Made by a program: the position numbers and the translations under genes
Assembly (NCBI GenBank): GCA_945910005.1
Contig: OX246742.1
Location: 48,014,211 to 48,078,210 of the forward strand
Length of the DNA: 64,000 bases
Origin: Isoperla grammatica
Taxonomy: Eukaryota; Arthropoda; Insecta; Plecoptera; Perlodidae
Direction: 5' to 3'
Notes under the pieces: generated by a model
The model's input: the letters and a program-made list of their open reading frames with translations, nothing else
Told to the model about the DNA's origin: nothing
Databases searched by the model: none
Shown: piece after piece, positions 33,645 through 53,696 of the stretch
Layout of the letters: the number at the start of each line of letters is the position of its first letter
Position numbering within the stretch: the first letter of the stretch is position 1

Positions 33645-36600
33645 ATGGAGAGTGACGAACAAGACCAAACGAAGATGACCCTCGATGCCGAATACATTGA
33701 ATATCTAGCTTTGGTACGTCAGCTCGTTGAAGCCTTACCAGACACTAATCAACAAGGTACCCTCTCATTCCTTTACCGCAATGTGTAAGTGTAAGCAATA
33801 GCCGCTTTTGTTGGTAGTAATGTACCACGGAGGATAATAGGAAAATCTGCATTTATAATGATATTGTTAACTAGGCCTATGTAGTGTACTGCTGTAGGCC
33901 TAAATATTATGTTAACTATGAGTGTTTATGTTCTTTGGTAAGAATAGGATTAACTTCACTTTTATAAATCACGATGTGTGCTGGTGATTCATTCCATGCA
34001 AAACTGAGTGAATGCCCATTCACGATAAAACTTGGCTGCTAACTTGAGATGTTAACTGAAGACTGAGCTTGTGCTGATTCATGTTTGGGCACGGAAATAT
34101 GGTTATCTACTGGGGACTCCCTAATTCTCACATTATAATATACCTAGCAATAGGGAACTTGCATGAATTTTCTACAGCTCTGAAAGTACGTGGAATATAT
34201 TGTTATTCATCTGAAGACATCACAAACCTAATTTAAAAGTTTTAAAATTAACTCATTATACTTCTATACATGTTCAAAGATTTTGATTATCTGTTTCCCG
34301 CACTATTATTTTTAAACGGTATGTGACGTCACATGCCATGAAAATCACTGCTTATATGAATGACTTTGCATATAACCTCCTTGGACTTTGCCACCGCCTC
34401 CTAGACGAAACAATCACATTTTCAAGGTCATCAAGCTAACCTTGTCAAAATTTTTACGCAAGCCGTTGTCAAGTCTGCTTTATATGAATAACAACACCCA
34501 ATATTTACTGATATTCTATGAAAATAGGTTTGGTATTATTGTTTTTATAGTAACTGGGCTTCAAAATTAATTACTACGCTTACTAGACATTAATTCGATT
34601 TTATATGATTTTGGATATGATAATTTCCAAATAAGCGTTATGTTATTTATCTTTCTTTGATTGGTTGATTGCTGATACATGGCAAGTGACGTATGCCCCG
34701 TTTTTCCCGCCATAAATATGTGTGAAACTTTCAGCTCGTTTTTATAAATGAAACTTAATTCTATGTCACCGAAATAAAATATTTTTGTATTCAGGACGTT
34801 AATCTTAATCTAGTAAAATGCTAAAAAAACATTATGCATGTTCCCCATTAAATAATTGATAATGATAAGGTGTTTTTATTTATTGGTATCCATTATATAC
34901 GGTTTGCCTAATTTAGACGGTCCAATGTTCCGTTCAAGTCTTCTTGAATTTAAGGACAAAAAGCATCAAAACATACATAGATAACAAAATACAACAATGC
35001 TCGACTTTATTTGATTATTTTTCGTCCTTAAATTGAAGGACACTTGAATGGAACATTGCACCATCTAAAAGCATCTGTAGTTATGCTGCGTAGTCACATT
35101 AAGTTGAGAGTTACACAGCTATGTTGGTGTTGTGTTGGTGCAGACATACAACAGTGCCGCGTGTGGATCCACAGGCTGACCAACGGACCTATAAACGACA
35201 GATACATGCGCAACATATACATGGGAGAATTGTGTCGACAACTGCGTCACGGAAGGTTGGGAGATCTGTTCTACACTCAACCGCCCACCGGTCCGCTCCC
35301 ACCCAGGATATTCCCCCGGGAAACCTTGTTGGTGAGCTCATCGTTGTCTTACGACCAGTCACGTCGGTTGCCTGTTTGACTGTAACGGGAATGTTCACCT
35401 AAGTTCGATCTTTATGTTGCCATTGGTACTGCCTGCTATTCATGATGATATGTTATACTTAGTGTGCATTCACTGCAGCACTTCCCGTAGTAGTTACAGT
35501 TGCAGGGCTATTGTTTGTACACTGTGGTTCATGCACTGCAGCACATCCCGTAGTAGTTACAGTTGCAGGGCTATTGTTTGTACACTGTGGTTCATGCACT
35601 GCAGCACTTCCCGTAGTAGTTACAGTTGCAGGGCTATTGTTTGTACACTGTGGTTCAATGTGGACAAACCCTAAGTTGAAATTCAACTTTGTAAATGTGA
35701 GTTTAAAAGTTTCTTCATGGAGGAGATCGGGGATGGTAACCATTTAGTTCTCTTAGTTCTATGTACAAAGTAAAAGTACAAACTAATTATGTCCATGGAA
35801 AATTTTGATTTATTTATGTAATGTCGATCCATTTCAGTACGTAAAACTGCAGATTTACAAAGGGAACAACTGTAGAACGTATACAAGGAAAAACTAGCAA
35901 ACACAATCCCGCTAAATGTAGTAGTATGTACTATGTAGTATGTAGTATGTATACCGGCAACGTGTAAATTGTGCAGCTCCGATGTACAAGACAGGGCACA
36001 TCTTTTTAGATGTGCTGCCCTCAAGGTTTTTATCGACTCCCTGCCCAATGATATGAGCAGGCCAGAAAAGGAAGCAGTTTTATATTGGATAGTAAGACAA
36101 AAGAATGGCTGAAAAAGCCATCTTGGCACAAGAAGGAAAAAAAAAATGTATGTAGAGACAATGTAAGAATAAAGATGTAAATGATTTCATCCTCTATCAT
36201 GTCTGATATACGTTACTACAATTGTATATATGTTGTAGCTAGCATTAAGTACCTCAATTTTGTGAAAAGTATAGCTCCCATGCTGCCCTCACATCCTTGT
36301 CTAACTGCCTTGTCCAACTGTGTGGGAGCTTAGTGGACTCTGCTTTGTCTTGGGCAGGAGGACGATCGAGGCAGCAGCTCTGGCTTGAGTGAAACGACCG
36401 AGACCGAGACTGAGACCACTCATTACAACAGCGTGGATTGGCAAACCATCACTGAAGGTTCCTCCGCCCGTTCGACGGTGAGTTGTGTTTGTCTGTCTGG
36501 CAATCAACAGACTCATGTCCAGTCTTATGACTTACAACCAGGCGCGGACTGGCCAGGGATGCCGGGATGCGAACGCATCCCGGGCCCCTGAGCATATCCG

Positions 36601-39600
36601 GGCCCTTTGGCATCCGGGCCTCCGGGCTGCTACCAAGAAGTTCCAATGATGTAAATACTTCTCTGTATATTGCTAAAAAAATCTTAACCCCACTCTATAA
36701 GTATTATTTTGAAATTATATTGTAATATTTATTGTAAATATTCAATGTAATTAATTGAATATAATGGAAATTATTTTGCTACTGGTAGGGTGGCCTCTGT
36801 TAATCACGCCCTTAAATCGTATTTCAAGCCATTAAGTTCAATGCAACCCCAACAAATTTTTTACGCCTTCGGCGTATTTGCTTCCAGCAGCTGGGGCTTT
36901 GCCCCAGACCCAAGCTGAACCATGCCACCTCATGCGGTCCTTCCCGAAACCCAGCATCACGGGCCTTTGTATTCCAGTCCGCCCCTGTCGTAGAGGCAGG
37001 GACGCCTCTACTGTAGCTGTCTTGGGATCCATTTTTAATTGCATTTTACAGCTAAACCGTGCATCGTAGAGTGAAGCGGGGCTTATTCTGGCATCACACA
37101 GGCACCCTCACTAGACTCCCATACAACACTAAGAGCTGCCTTGGGATCCATTTTTAATTGCATTTTCCAGCTAAACCGTGCATGGTAGAGGGAAACGGGG
37201 CTGATTCTGGCATCACACAGGCACCCTCACTACACTCCCATACAACACTAGTGGCTGCCTTGGGATACATTTTGAATGTTATTTTACAGCTAAACTGTGC
37301 ATCGTAGAGTGAAACGGGGCTTATTCTGGCATCACACAGGCACCCTCAGTAGACTTCCATACAACACTAGTGGCTGCCTTGGGATCAATTTTTAATTGCA
37401 TTTTACAGCTAAACCGTGCATCGTAGAGGGAAACTGGGCTTATTCTGGCATCACACGGGCACCCTCACTAGACTCCCATACAACAAGTTAGTGGCTGCCT
37501 TGGGATACATTTTGAATGTTATTTTACAGCTAAACTGTGCATCGTAGAGTGAAACGGGGCTTATTCTGGCATCACACCGGCACCCTCTGTAGACTCCCAT
37601 ACAACACAAGTGGCTGCCTTGGGATCAATTTTGAATGTTATTTTACAGCTAAACTGTGCATCGTAGAGTGAAACGGGGCTTATTCTGGCATCACACAGGC
37701 ACCCTCACTAGACTCCCATACAACACTAGTGGCTGCCTTAGGATCCATTTATAATTGCATTTTACAGCTAAACCGTGCATCGTAGAGGGAAACGGGGCTG
37801 ATTCTGGCATCACACAGGCACCCTCACTTGACTCCCATACAACACTAGTGGCGGCCTTGGGATCCATTTTTAATTGCATTTTCCAGCTAAACCGTGCATC
37901 GTAGAGTGAAACGGGGCTTATTCTGGCATCACACAGGCACCCTCACTAGACTCCCATACAACACTAAGAGCTGCCTTGGGATCCATTTTTAATTGCATTT
38001 TCCAGCTAAACCGAGCATCGTAGAGTGAAATGGGGCTTATTCTGGCAGCACACCGGCACCCTCAGTAGACTTCCATACAACACTAGTGGCTGCCATGGGA
38101 TCAATTTTTAATTGCATTTTACAGCTAAACCGTGCATCGTAGAGTGAAACGGGGCTTATTCTGGCATCACACGGGCACCCTCACTAGACTCCTATACAAC
38201 ACTAGTGGCTGCCTTGGGATCCATATTTAATTGCATTTTACAGCTAAACCGTGCATCGTAGAGTGAAGCGGGGCTTATTCTGGCATCACACAGGCACCCT
38301 CACTGGACTCCCATACAACACTAAGAGCTGCCTTGGGATCCATTTTTAATTGCATTTTCCAGCTAAACCGTGCATGGTAGAGGGAAACGGGGCTGATTCT
38401 GGCATCACACAGGCACCCTCACTACACTCCCATACAACACTAGTGGCTGCCTTGGGATCAATTTTTAATTGCATTTTACAGCTAAACCATGCAAAGAGGG
38501 AAACGGGGCTTATTCTGGCATCACACAGGCACCCTCACTAGACTCCCATACAACACTAGTGGCTGCATGGGATCAATTTTTAATTGCATTTTACAGCTAA
38601 ACCGTGCATCGTAGAGTGAAACGGGGCTTATTCTGGCATCACACGGGCACCCTCACTAGACTCCTATACAACACTAGTGGCTGCCTTGGGATCCATATTT
38701 AATTGCATTTTACAGCTAAACCGTGCATCGTAGAGTGAAGCGGGGCTTATTCTGGCATCACACAGGCACCCTCACTAGACTCCCATACAACACTAAGAGC
38801 TGCCTTGGGATCCATTTTTAATTGCATTTTACAGCTAAACCGTGCATCGTAGAGTGAAACGGGGCTTATTCTGGCAGCACACCGGCACCCTCAGTAGACT
38901 TCCATACAACACTAGTGGCTGCCATGGGATCAATTTTTAATTGCATTTTACAGCTAAACCGTGCATCGTAGAGTGAAACAGGGCTTATTCTGGCATCACA
39001 CAGGCACCCTCACTAGACTCCCATACAACACTAGTGGCTGCCTTGAGAGCCATTTTAATTGCATTTTACAGCTAAACCGTGCATCGTAGAGGGAAACGGG
39101 GCTTATTCTGGCATCTACAACTATTGGCATCTAACTATTCTATGACATTTAAAGATTTGCATACCATTTTAGTTATTTTTTTACCCATCAATATCAATTA
39201 AAGACGCCAGACGACGTATAACACACAGGACCACGCACACATTAAAATGTCAACAAACAAGCAATCGTACAACATGGCTGACATGGAACGAGCATAGATT
39301 GTCGGACCTCTATTCAAGTTACGTATCTCTGTAACAGTATTTATATCTATGGTCTTGGCGACCGTTTGAAAGCTTCGGATAAGTGATATGTGGGACGTAA
39401 AACCCAAACATCGTCGTCGTCGCTAACGACTAGATTGTGTCCCGTCTCAGGTCAGCATGCGGAGGGGGTCTGCCGATCACTCGGGCTGCCTGGAGACCCA
39501 GCGCAACCTTGAGGAGAGGATTGCCGACCTTCAGGGCCAGGTGAACCGTTGCCAGCGTGCGATGGATTACTGCGTGATGAACGGCAAGTCCAAGGACGGT

Positions 39601-41494
39601 CTCCCCCGCATAGACGACCTGGACGCCAAGCTCGGGACCCTCTACGAGAAGAAGCTGCACTCGATGATCACCACCATCGAGAGGCTCAAGGTCAAGAACG
39701 AGAGACTCAACGGGGAGGTGGCGCAGTACAAGAAGACTCTCGCGCTGGGAACCGCCACCGCCTCCTCCAGTATCACCAACCTGAACAAGGAGATCAGCGC
39801 GCTCGTGCTCAAGTGCGTACCTACCACGTTGTCTGTAGCGTACCGTGTCGGTTGCAGACGTTCCCGTGCTGACTTGACACGTTCTGTCTGTCTAGGATCG
39901 ACGAACTGGAGAAGATCAAGGCTGCGATGGCGGCCAATCACGAGGAAACGGAGGCAGAGCACAAACAGTTGATAGCCGGCCACCTGCAGGACCTGAACCG
40001 GCGGCTGACCGAGGCAGAGAAGAAGAACTGTGTCCTGCAGGACTCTTTGCACAAGGCCTTGAACAAGTCTAAACAGCTGGAGATTGATCTGGTGAGAGCG
40101 CGGCATGAAGCGGCTCCGTCCAATCTTGCCAGAATATGGATGACGGTCTCATCTCGCTATACAAATACATATAAGATACCAACATTTGTGGGCACTTTTT
40201 GCAATCTTGCAATCTGATACCATTGAAGCGGTGCTGCACACTATATACTTTATTTCAACACCAATTATAGAAGACATTAACCATTGTTACCAGTACAATT
40301 TCATGTACTTGAAAATGGTTTTTAAGGGATTCTATTCATGATTTGGGTAGTTTGTTATTTGTAATATGATTTGTGTGTGCACCAATTTTAGTAGCTATAC
40401 TCAGTACAGTTTTAATTACATTAGGTGTATATTCTGTTCCGTACTCCCTGATTGTAAAGGAAGAATACAGTTTTCTGTGTCTATTAAAGTAGTTGGTAGT
40501 CGTCAACTGTACCACAGCAAAAGAGCCAAGTAGTTTCTTTTTACCCATGCAGGTTGAACGAGAATCGGAGAGGAATCAGTACTGGCAGGAGAAGCTTCTG
40601 AAGGAGACGGGGATCTACGAGGATAAGATCGCGGAGATGGAACGATCACACTCGTCTCAGTTTCGTGATCTTAGCCAGCGTAACGAGGAGCTTTCGACCC
40701 AGCTGATCGCTAGAACCAAGGAGGTGGCGCGACTCAACGAGGTGGTCAACGAACAATGCCAGCGAATGAAAGACGAAATGTTGATCTTAAAGAGGGTGAA
40801 ACACGATGACATGGACAATAATAATAAAGTGGACGAACTCTATCGCACAGTCGACAGACAAAAGAAGATCATAAAGAAACTGGAATACAACCAAAAGAAG
40901 GCCGCACACGAGTTCGAGAGAAAGACGATTCAGTTGGAGATAGACCACGACGCCGTCGTTCGCAAGTTGAACTTTGAGAATTCCACCCAAAGAGCTAAAC
41001 TGGCTCTGAGTTTGAACAGGGGGGAGCTAGACAGCGAGATAATGGTATTAGAAGAGAGATACAAACATCTGTTTGACGATATGGTGGAGAATACATTGAA
41101 ACAGCGTCAGGGGGATCTCCAGGTCGGTTGACATTCCGTTGACACTTGTTGCTACTTTCAGTCAAGAGTTTCTGTTAACTAAATGAATGGTACAATCAAA
41201 TTTCACTTTTTTTGTTATCTCAAGAAGACTACACTCTTGTCGAAAGTGATAGTCCCAAAGGATACTCAAGTCAATTTATTCCAAATTGAATAAAAAATAG
41301 CAAACTAAAAAGTTTATGACATTAGAATTAATGTTTTTCCGTTATCTCACTGTTTGCAGAAAATTCGTGACCTGGAAGATATGGTGCTGATGCCTACAAC
41401 CAAGACGTCACAGAACTTCAGGAGCGTCATTGTCGTGGACAACAGTTTGTCGGAGGGAAGAAGTGTTACAGTTGTGCCTGTCGATGCTGAATAA
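33645..41494 (+). CDS. DUF4485-domain coiled-coil protein, CEP112-like, seven exons
   Basis: Exons 33645-33756, 35144-35331, 36358-36477, 39451-39812, 39896-40091, 40553-41122 and 41360-41494 join in phase to 560 residues ending in TAA. All introns are GT-AG. Residues about 12-100 match the DUF4485 pattern of the centrosomal protein CEP112: LDAEY, then ALPDT, then CRVWIHRL, RYMRNIYMGELCRQLRHGRL and FYTQPPTGPLPP. Exon 3 adds an acidic Thr/Glu repeat (SETTETETETT). From about residue 145 to 520 the sequence is almost all heptad-like coiled coil. Human CEP112 is much longer, so this could be a short paralogue. A centrosomal or ciliary role is inference. Start 33645 was chosen because DUF4485 follows closely; an in-frame TTG/ATG region extends back to 33537. 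AATAAA overlaps the stop codon. Confidence 0.82.
34917..35068. repeat. 150-bp inverted repeat (foldback)
   Basis: Arms of about 40 bp: ggtccaatgttccgttcaag on the left and acttgaatggaacattgcac on the right, with cctt/aagg-rich inner parts and an AT-rich loop. It lies in the intron just before exon 2 of the DUF4485 gene and is MITE-like. Confidence 0.65.
35463..35657 (+). repeat. 63-bp minisatellite, three copies
   Basis: The unit contains cactgcagcacttcccgtag, tagttacagttgcagggct and tgtacactgtggttcatg. Copies begin near 35470, 35533 and 35596 and are almost identical. A length of 63 bp keeps frames open on both strands, but no splice context supports coding. It lies in intron 2 of the DUF4485 gene. 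Confidence 0.9.
35955..36140 (+). mobile_element. Non-LTR retrotransposon 3' end with A-tail
   Basis: One frame reads CKLCSSDVQDRAHLFRCAAL, then KVFIDSLPNDMSRPEKEAV, then LYWIVRQKNG and a stop. This is the Cys-rich C-terminus of a LINE ORF2. The sequence after the stop (tgaaaaagccatcttggcac) runs into an A-rich tail at about 36133-36146. It is the best-preserved of the three copies in this window, 5'-truncated, and lies in intron 2 of the DUF4485 gene. Confidence 0.75.
36539..36986. mobile_element. Nonautonomous hAT-like element
   Basis: Ends caggcgcggactgg (36539-36552) and ccagtccgcccctg (36973-36986) form a 14-bp terminal inverted repeat with one mismatch, of the CAGGGGCGGACTGG type known from hAT families. 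Inside the left end lies the palindrome gggatgcgaacgcatccc. No transposase and no clear 8-bp target duplication. It lies in intron 3 of the DUF4485 gene beside the 119-bp minisatellite. Confidence 0.6.
37014..39115 (+). repeat. Minisatellite of about 119 bp, 18 copies
   Basis: The unit starts gctgccttgggatccatttt and includes taattgcattttacagctaa, gtgcatcgtagagtgaaacg, ttattctggcatcacacagg and cactagactcccatacaaca. Copies start near 37014, 37132, 37251, 37370, 37491, 37610, 37730, 37849, 37970, 38088, 38208, 38327, 38446, 38561, 38680, 38799, 38918 and 39036. Some groups of units recur as blocks (for example the cactaagagctgcc type at 37125, 37965, 38315 and 38790), suggesting multi-unit duplications. 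It lies in intron 3 of the DUF4485 gene. Each unit contains an acceptor-like tttacag. Confidence 0.95.
39385..39425 (+). mobile_element. Possible SINE 3' tail
   Basis: The word gtgggacgtaaaacccaaac, followed by catcgtcgtcgtcg, resembles the tail of the SINE at 49432-49622 and ends in a short trinucleotide run. The tRNA-like head was not identified, so the call is weak. Confidence 0.35.
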
Positions 41495-42026
41495 AAACCT
41501 GTTTCATCCCATTCTACTCCTTTGATCACCCACTAAAACAACAAGCATTGAAACGGTGTGCTGAAGTACGAATAGCTAATAGAAATCAAAGCGATGGAAC
41601 ACTATTTTGTTGAATCTGTCATTATGCATGTGACATCGATCGTGCATTCCAGTTCATAATGACCATAATGTTGCCATGTATTAGTGCATTGTTGTAGACA
41701 ATCAAGCAGATTTCATACCAAGACTATTAAAAATGTGTATTTATTTATTTATAACTCAAGTTGGTACTTAAAGAATGCTCACATTAACCTTAGATCTATC
41801 CATGTAATGATTTGCAACCTGAAATAAAATATAAGCAATTCTAAAATCCTAACTATAACCTAATCAAATGATTGTGATATAAGTTTAAATTGTGTTTTGA
41901 CTGTCTGAAGTATCAAATACATCCGAGAATGGCCGTCAACATCATAATGCTTATAAATTATTATTATTATAGCGTCATTTAATATTTTAAACTAGTGGTA
42001 TGAACTCTATTTTATTAGTAACAAGG
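41495..42026. other. 3' flank of the DUF4485 gene
   Basis: AT-rich, with candidate polyadenylation signals (aataaaat near 41822). No further exon was seen. Confidence 0.5.
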
Positions 42027-42510
42027 TGCGAGAAAAGGCATAGAGAAATAGTGAGGCCAACCCTTGAGTATGCAAGTTCAGTATGGGCCCTGCATACTAC
42101 AACTCAGAGGGACAAGATAGAAAATGTGCAAAGAAAAGCTGCAAGAAGAGTTCTATGTTAATATGGTAGGCGTCATAGCCCTACAGAGATGATAGAGGAA
42201 CTGGGGTGGCGATCTCTAGAAGAGCGAAGAGAAATTACTAGATTATGTGCATTGTATAAAACCATCTCAGGACATTTGGCATGGAGAGAAATTAACAGTA
42301 AGGTAGAGAAAGCCACATTCACAGGGAAAAATGATCACACTGAAAAGCTGTTTGTAAGAAGATACCACACAGATGTGGGTAAACATTCTTTTTTGGGATC
42401 TGCTATTAAACAGTGGAATGGTCTTCAAGAAGAAATTTTAAATCCCATGCCAAAAAACTGTAATAAATTTAGAGATATGATTATAAAAAACAAATTTAGT
42501 AGTATTTAAG
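42027..42510 (+). pseudogene. 5'-truncated LINE reverse transcriptase C-terminus
   Basis: One frame runs EIVRPTLEYASSVWALHTTT, then a TAA near 42159, then MIEELGWRSLEERREITRLC and further to KFRDMIIKNKFSSI and a natural stop at 42507-42509. It carries the same motifs as the fragment at 32785-33435 (LEYAS, ELGWxSLEERR), so it is a related jockey/CR1-like element. One internal stop codon and 5' truncation make it non-functional. The 3' end runs into short ATT repeats. Confidence 0.85.
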
Positions 42511-42969
42511 TAACATAAAAATAAAAAACATTATTATTACGATTGTAAACATTGATTATAAAAGGGCTTCTCCCTTCCTTAATCAATGGTTCTTATAAAT
42601 ACTTTATACTTATTTAGTGAGAAATTTATGTCAAACGTTTTGTAACTGAGTGAAAGAGCTCCAAACTAAACTAATAAAGAATACATACAATACATACTTT
42701 CAAAGAAACCGCGCATTATGCTTGTTTCACTACCTGGACGTTGACGAGCGCCGAGCGCCGGAAGTGGATTGTCCGACCAATCAGGGCGAAGCGGCGCTTC
42801 GAAGCGCTCTGAAGCGCCCAAGTTGGTTGAATCCAACTTCTGTTGCCGGCGCTTCTCGGCGCTTGTGTACCGTTTCCGTTCTCCGCCACCTATATTCTGA
42901 ACGAAATGCATAAAAACGCGGGAATTTGTCATTTTGACAGTGACAGAACGCTGTAGGGAAGATTTCAAG

Positions 42970-43101
42970 ATGGTACGCTTTCTTAATCAGGCTGAAATAA
43001 TTCGTTTGCGTGAAATACGAAGGAGAAGACGACGAAGATTGTTATTAATTCTGTGTTGGATTATTTCATTAATACGCTATGGTCTTAAGCATTACATATA
43101 G
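42970..43101 (+). pseudogene. Truncated N-terminal exon, probable Harbinger transposase
   Basis: Reads MVRFLNQAEIIRLREI, then seven arginines and a hydrophobic stretch, then TAG. Harbinger-type transposases often begin with such an Arg-rich hydrophobic leader, but the catalytic domain is absent. The assignment rests mainly on its position inside the element. Confidence 0.45.
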
Positions 43102-43195
43102 GCCTAGGCTAGCCCTACTCAAAGGTCTAGCTAGGCCTAGTCTAGATTGAGTGAGGTTATGTATGCACTCATTTATGTCGATAAAATTAACTTAC

Positions 43196-43412
43196 CGTCG
43201 ATGTTCAAATCTCCTGAGATTTTTTTCCATATTAAATCTTTATTATGACTCTTGTACAATTTACTTTGAAAGTCGTATAAAGCCGGGTATTTCTGTACTT
43301 CATTTATAATCAACTCGTAAACCGTATCGTCGTCTCCTTCCATGTTGTTGTCAAAACGAAGTGTGCCGGAAACTGTGTTGCCGGAAGTGATTGTGATGTC
43401 GTGAATCGCCAT
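43196..43412 (-). pseudogene. MADF-domain first exon of a Harbinger accessory protein
   Basis: From the ATG at 43412-43410 the minus strand encodes MAIHDITITSG, an acidic segment, then a MADF/Myb-like start: ELIINEVQKYPALYDFQSKL and DLIWKKISGDLN. The exon ends at a consensus donor (cgacg|gtaagt), with 217 coding bases. Harbinger elements carry a second gene of this kind that helps transposase bind DNA and enter the nucleus. Later exons are missing. Confidence 0.7.
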
Positions 43413-43855
43413 GAAAATCGAGCGCCGAGCGCTCGATTCGGCGCTGGCGCTAGCGCTCGTCGACGTCCAGGTAGTGAAACAAGCATTATAGCTAGGCCTG
43501 CTTGGGGCACATTCGGACGTCAAGAAGGCTGTGGCTCAATAAATACTTTGCAAGACCTGTGTTGTGGTTTGCATATGTTGCAGGATGAGGTTATTAAATT
43601 TTTTAAATTAATTTGATTTATGATATTCACTGCGCAAAATTTGGTGTAAGGAGTTTACACAGTGGTTGTGCAGTGTTTTTTTGTTTCTGAATCTTCATTT
43701 ATATTGATATTATTCTCGATATTCTTTTAAAACCGGATGAATTGTTCGCTTCGAGATGCCGTCTTCTTGGGAAATGCTTTGGATACGTCATTGCCCATCT
43801 AGGCCAGTTGCTCGCTAATTAGTAGTAATGTGGTTAGATTAAATGAGTGTTAAAC

Positions 43856-52099
<8,244 letters not shown>

Positions 52100-52140
<41 letters not shown>
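52100..52140 (+). repeat. (CT)n microsatellite in the smurf 3' UTR
   Basis: About 18 CT units begin a few bases after the smurf stop codon. A fragment of the last coding region (ctcgagaaactgacc) recurs at 52157-52172 with gtcgagtagcgctctctct, a partial tandem copy of the exon end. Confidence 0.9.
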
Positions 52141-52142
<2 letters not shown>

Positions 52143-53561
52143 GACGTACTTTGGATGCTCGAGAAACTGACCTAGTCAGTCGAGTAGCGCTCTCTCTGAC
52201 GGTTGGATAGCTTTAATACCTTATCTGCCTTGTGCAGCTACCTGCGACTAGACCAAACGCTAACGTTTAATGTACTTGTAGTGCCGACAGGCAGACGAGG
52301 CGTTTCTCGTCATAGGCTACTCGACTGACAAGTTTCATTCTTTGTACAACTCATGAGCTTGTTGAGGTAGGCCTAAGCTGTTGATTTTGATTCGTAATGC
52401 TTTACAATCTATGATGATGGTACATCTGGTCGATAATAGGTACATCTGAATTGTAACAGTTGGTAAATTTGCGTGTGTAGTGGATCTAAAACAACGCCAG
52501 CTGGCAACCGCAATGCAAACGGGTAGATACGACTGATAACATAACGTGAGGAGATAAGGAAAGGGCGTTGTGCAAGTATGTTAGCTGTATCTACAATTAC
52601 AACAGGTCAAACTCTTGCCTCGGTGATATTCTATAATCGTGGTTCACCTAGAACCCATTTAACTTCCTAGTGACAGGACAATGTGAATCAAATGTCTAAT
52701 GAAGCTTAGCACTTTGGACACGATCAACATTGCAAATGAGTCTTGATATGGCTGGGTCGACACTCCCGGAGATATTTGATACTCGCCGTTAAAACACGTC
52801 CCTCTTACGACTCGAAGCCAAGTCGGTAGAATATTTCAATGACGGAGCTCGTAAGATGTAGAACGCAGGCTGTATCCGTGTGCCAGCCATTCACCCACCT
52901 TGCCTTGTATTTGGAGACTAATGTTTATACCTTGACTCTTGGTTGTAGGCCGCATTTTACCCCCCGACACCTCCACAGAAAGTAGCCTCGTTTGGGTTTC
53001 ATCCCTCCTGCACAGCATTGTATCGTCTATGTACCAAACATTAACTGCTTCAGCAATACCGTTACCCTCTCACTGCCAAGGCACAGTGTTTCATTCGTTA
53101 CTATATCAGTGTCATTAATATGAAGGAGGCAGAATGGCTAGTAAACTGTGGTTCCTACATACGCACAAATGCCGCATACATACATCATTTCATGCTGCAT
53201 TTCACATATCGTTAGGGCTATGTGAGCAGGCATATTTTAAGTCAAGCGAGATCGAGCAAGATAAGAAATGTAAAAAATGTAATCAACTTTCTTCAATAGA
53301 CTTACGAAAATATGGAACTTAACAAAATTGTTCTAAACCCAGGATAAAATTGTAGATTGCTGCTCAAATCTTAATGAAACCCTTTTATGTCTAAATATAA
53401 ATGTAAGGGAAATTCTAAGGTTCTTTCCTGAATTTTCGAGACTTGAAATGTTGAGACAGTCTAGGAGCAGGTCGAGCAAACATCGAGAGCTTGAGACTTG
53501 CACAGCCCTATATATTAATCATTCATTATTTCGATTAGCATTGTTGCTTAAATATTACTTA
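52141..53561. other. Intergenic stretch after smurf
   Basis: Apart from the partial copy of the smurf coding end at 52157-52195, no exon or named repeat was recognised. Confidence 0.5.
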
Positions 53562-53661
53562 CAGTAAAACCTCGTTAACTCGAAGTTGAAGGGACCCAAA
53601 AACGGACATTTCGAGTTATAAAATTTCGACTTATCCATCAAAATTCAAAATAACTCTCAGA

Positions 53662-53696
<35 letters not shown>

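Larger units (their letters stand above)
42719..43485. mobile_element. Internally deleted PIF/Harbinger element, 767 bp
   Basis: The terminal inverted repeat tgcttgtttcactacctgg continues to acgt; its complement ends the element at 43485. TTA flanks both ends (42716-42718 and 43486-43488), the target duplication typical of PIF/Harbinger. G+C-rich gcgc motifs recur inside both ends. Both ends keep the start of a gene: an Arg-rich 43-codon ORF on the plus strand (42970-43101) and a MADF exon on the minus strand (43196-43412). That is the expected layout of a two-gene Harbinger whose middle has been lost. Confidence 0.88.

Noticed and set aside
35414..35747. Cys/Ser-rich and Thr/Val-rich ORFs on both strands
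   Set aside because: Produced by the 63-bp repeat, whose length is a multiple of three.
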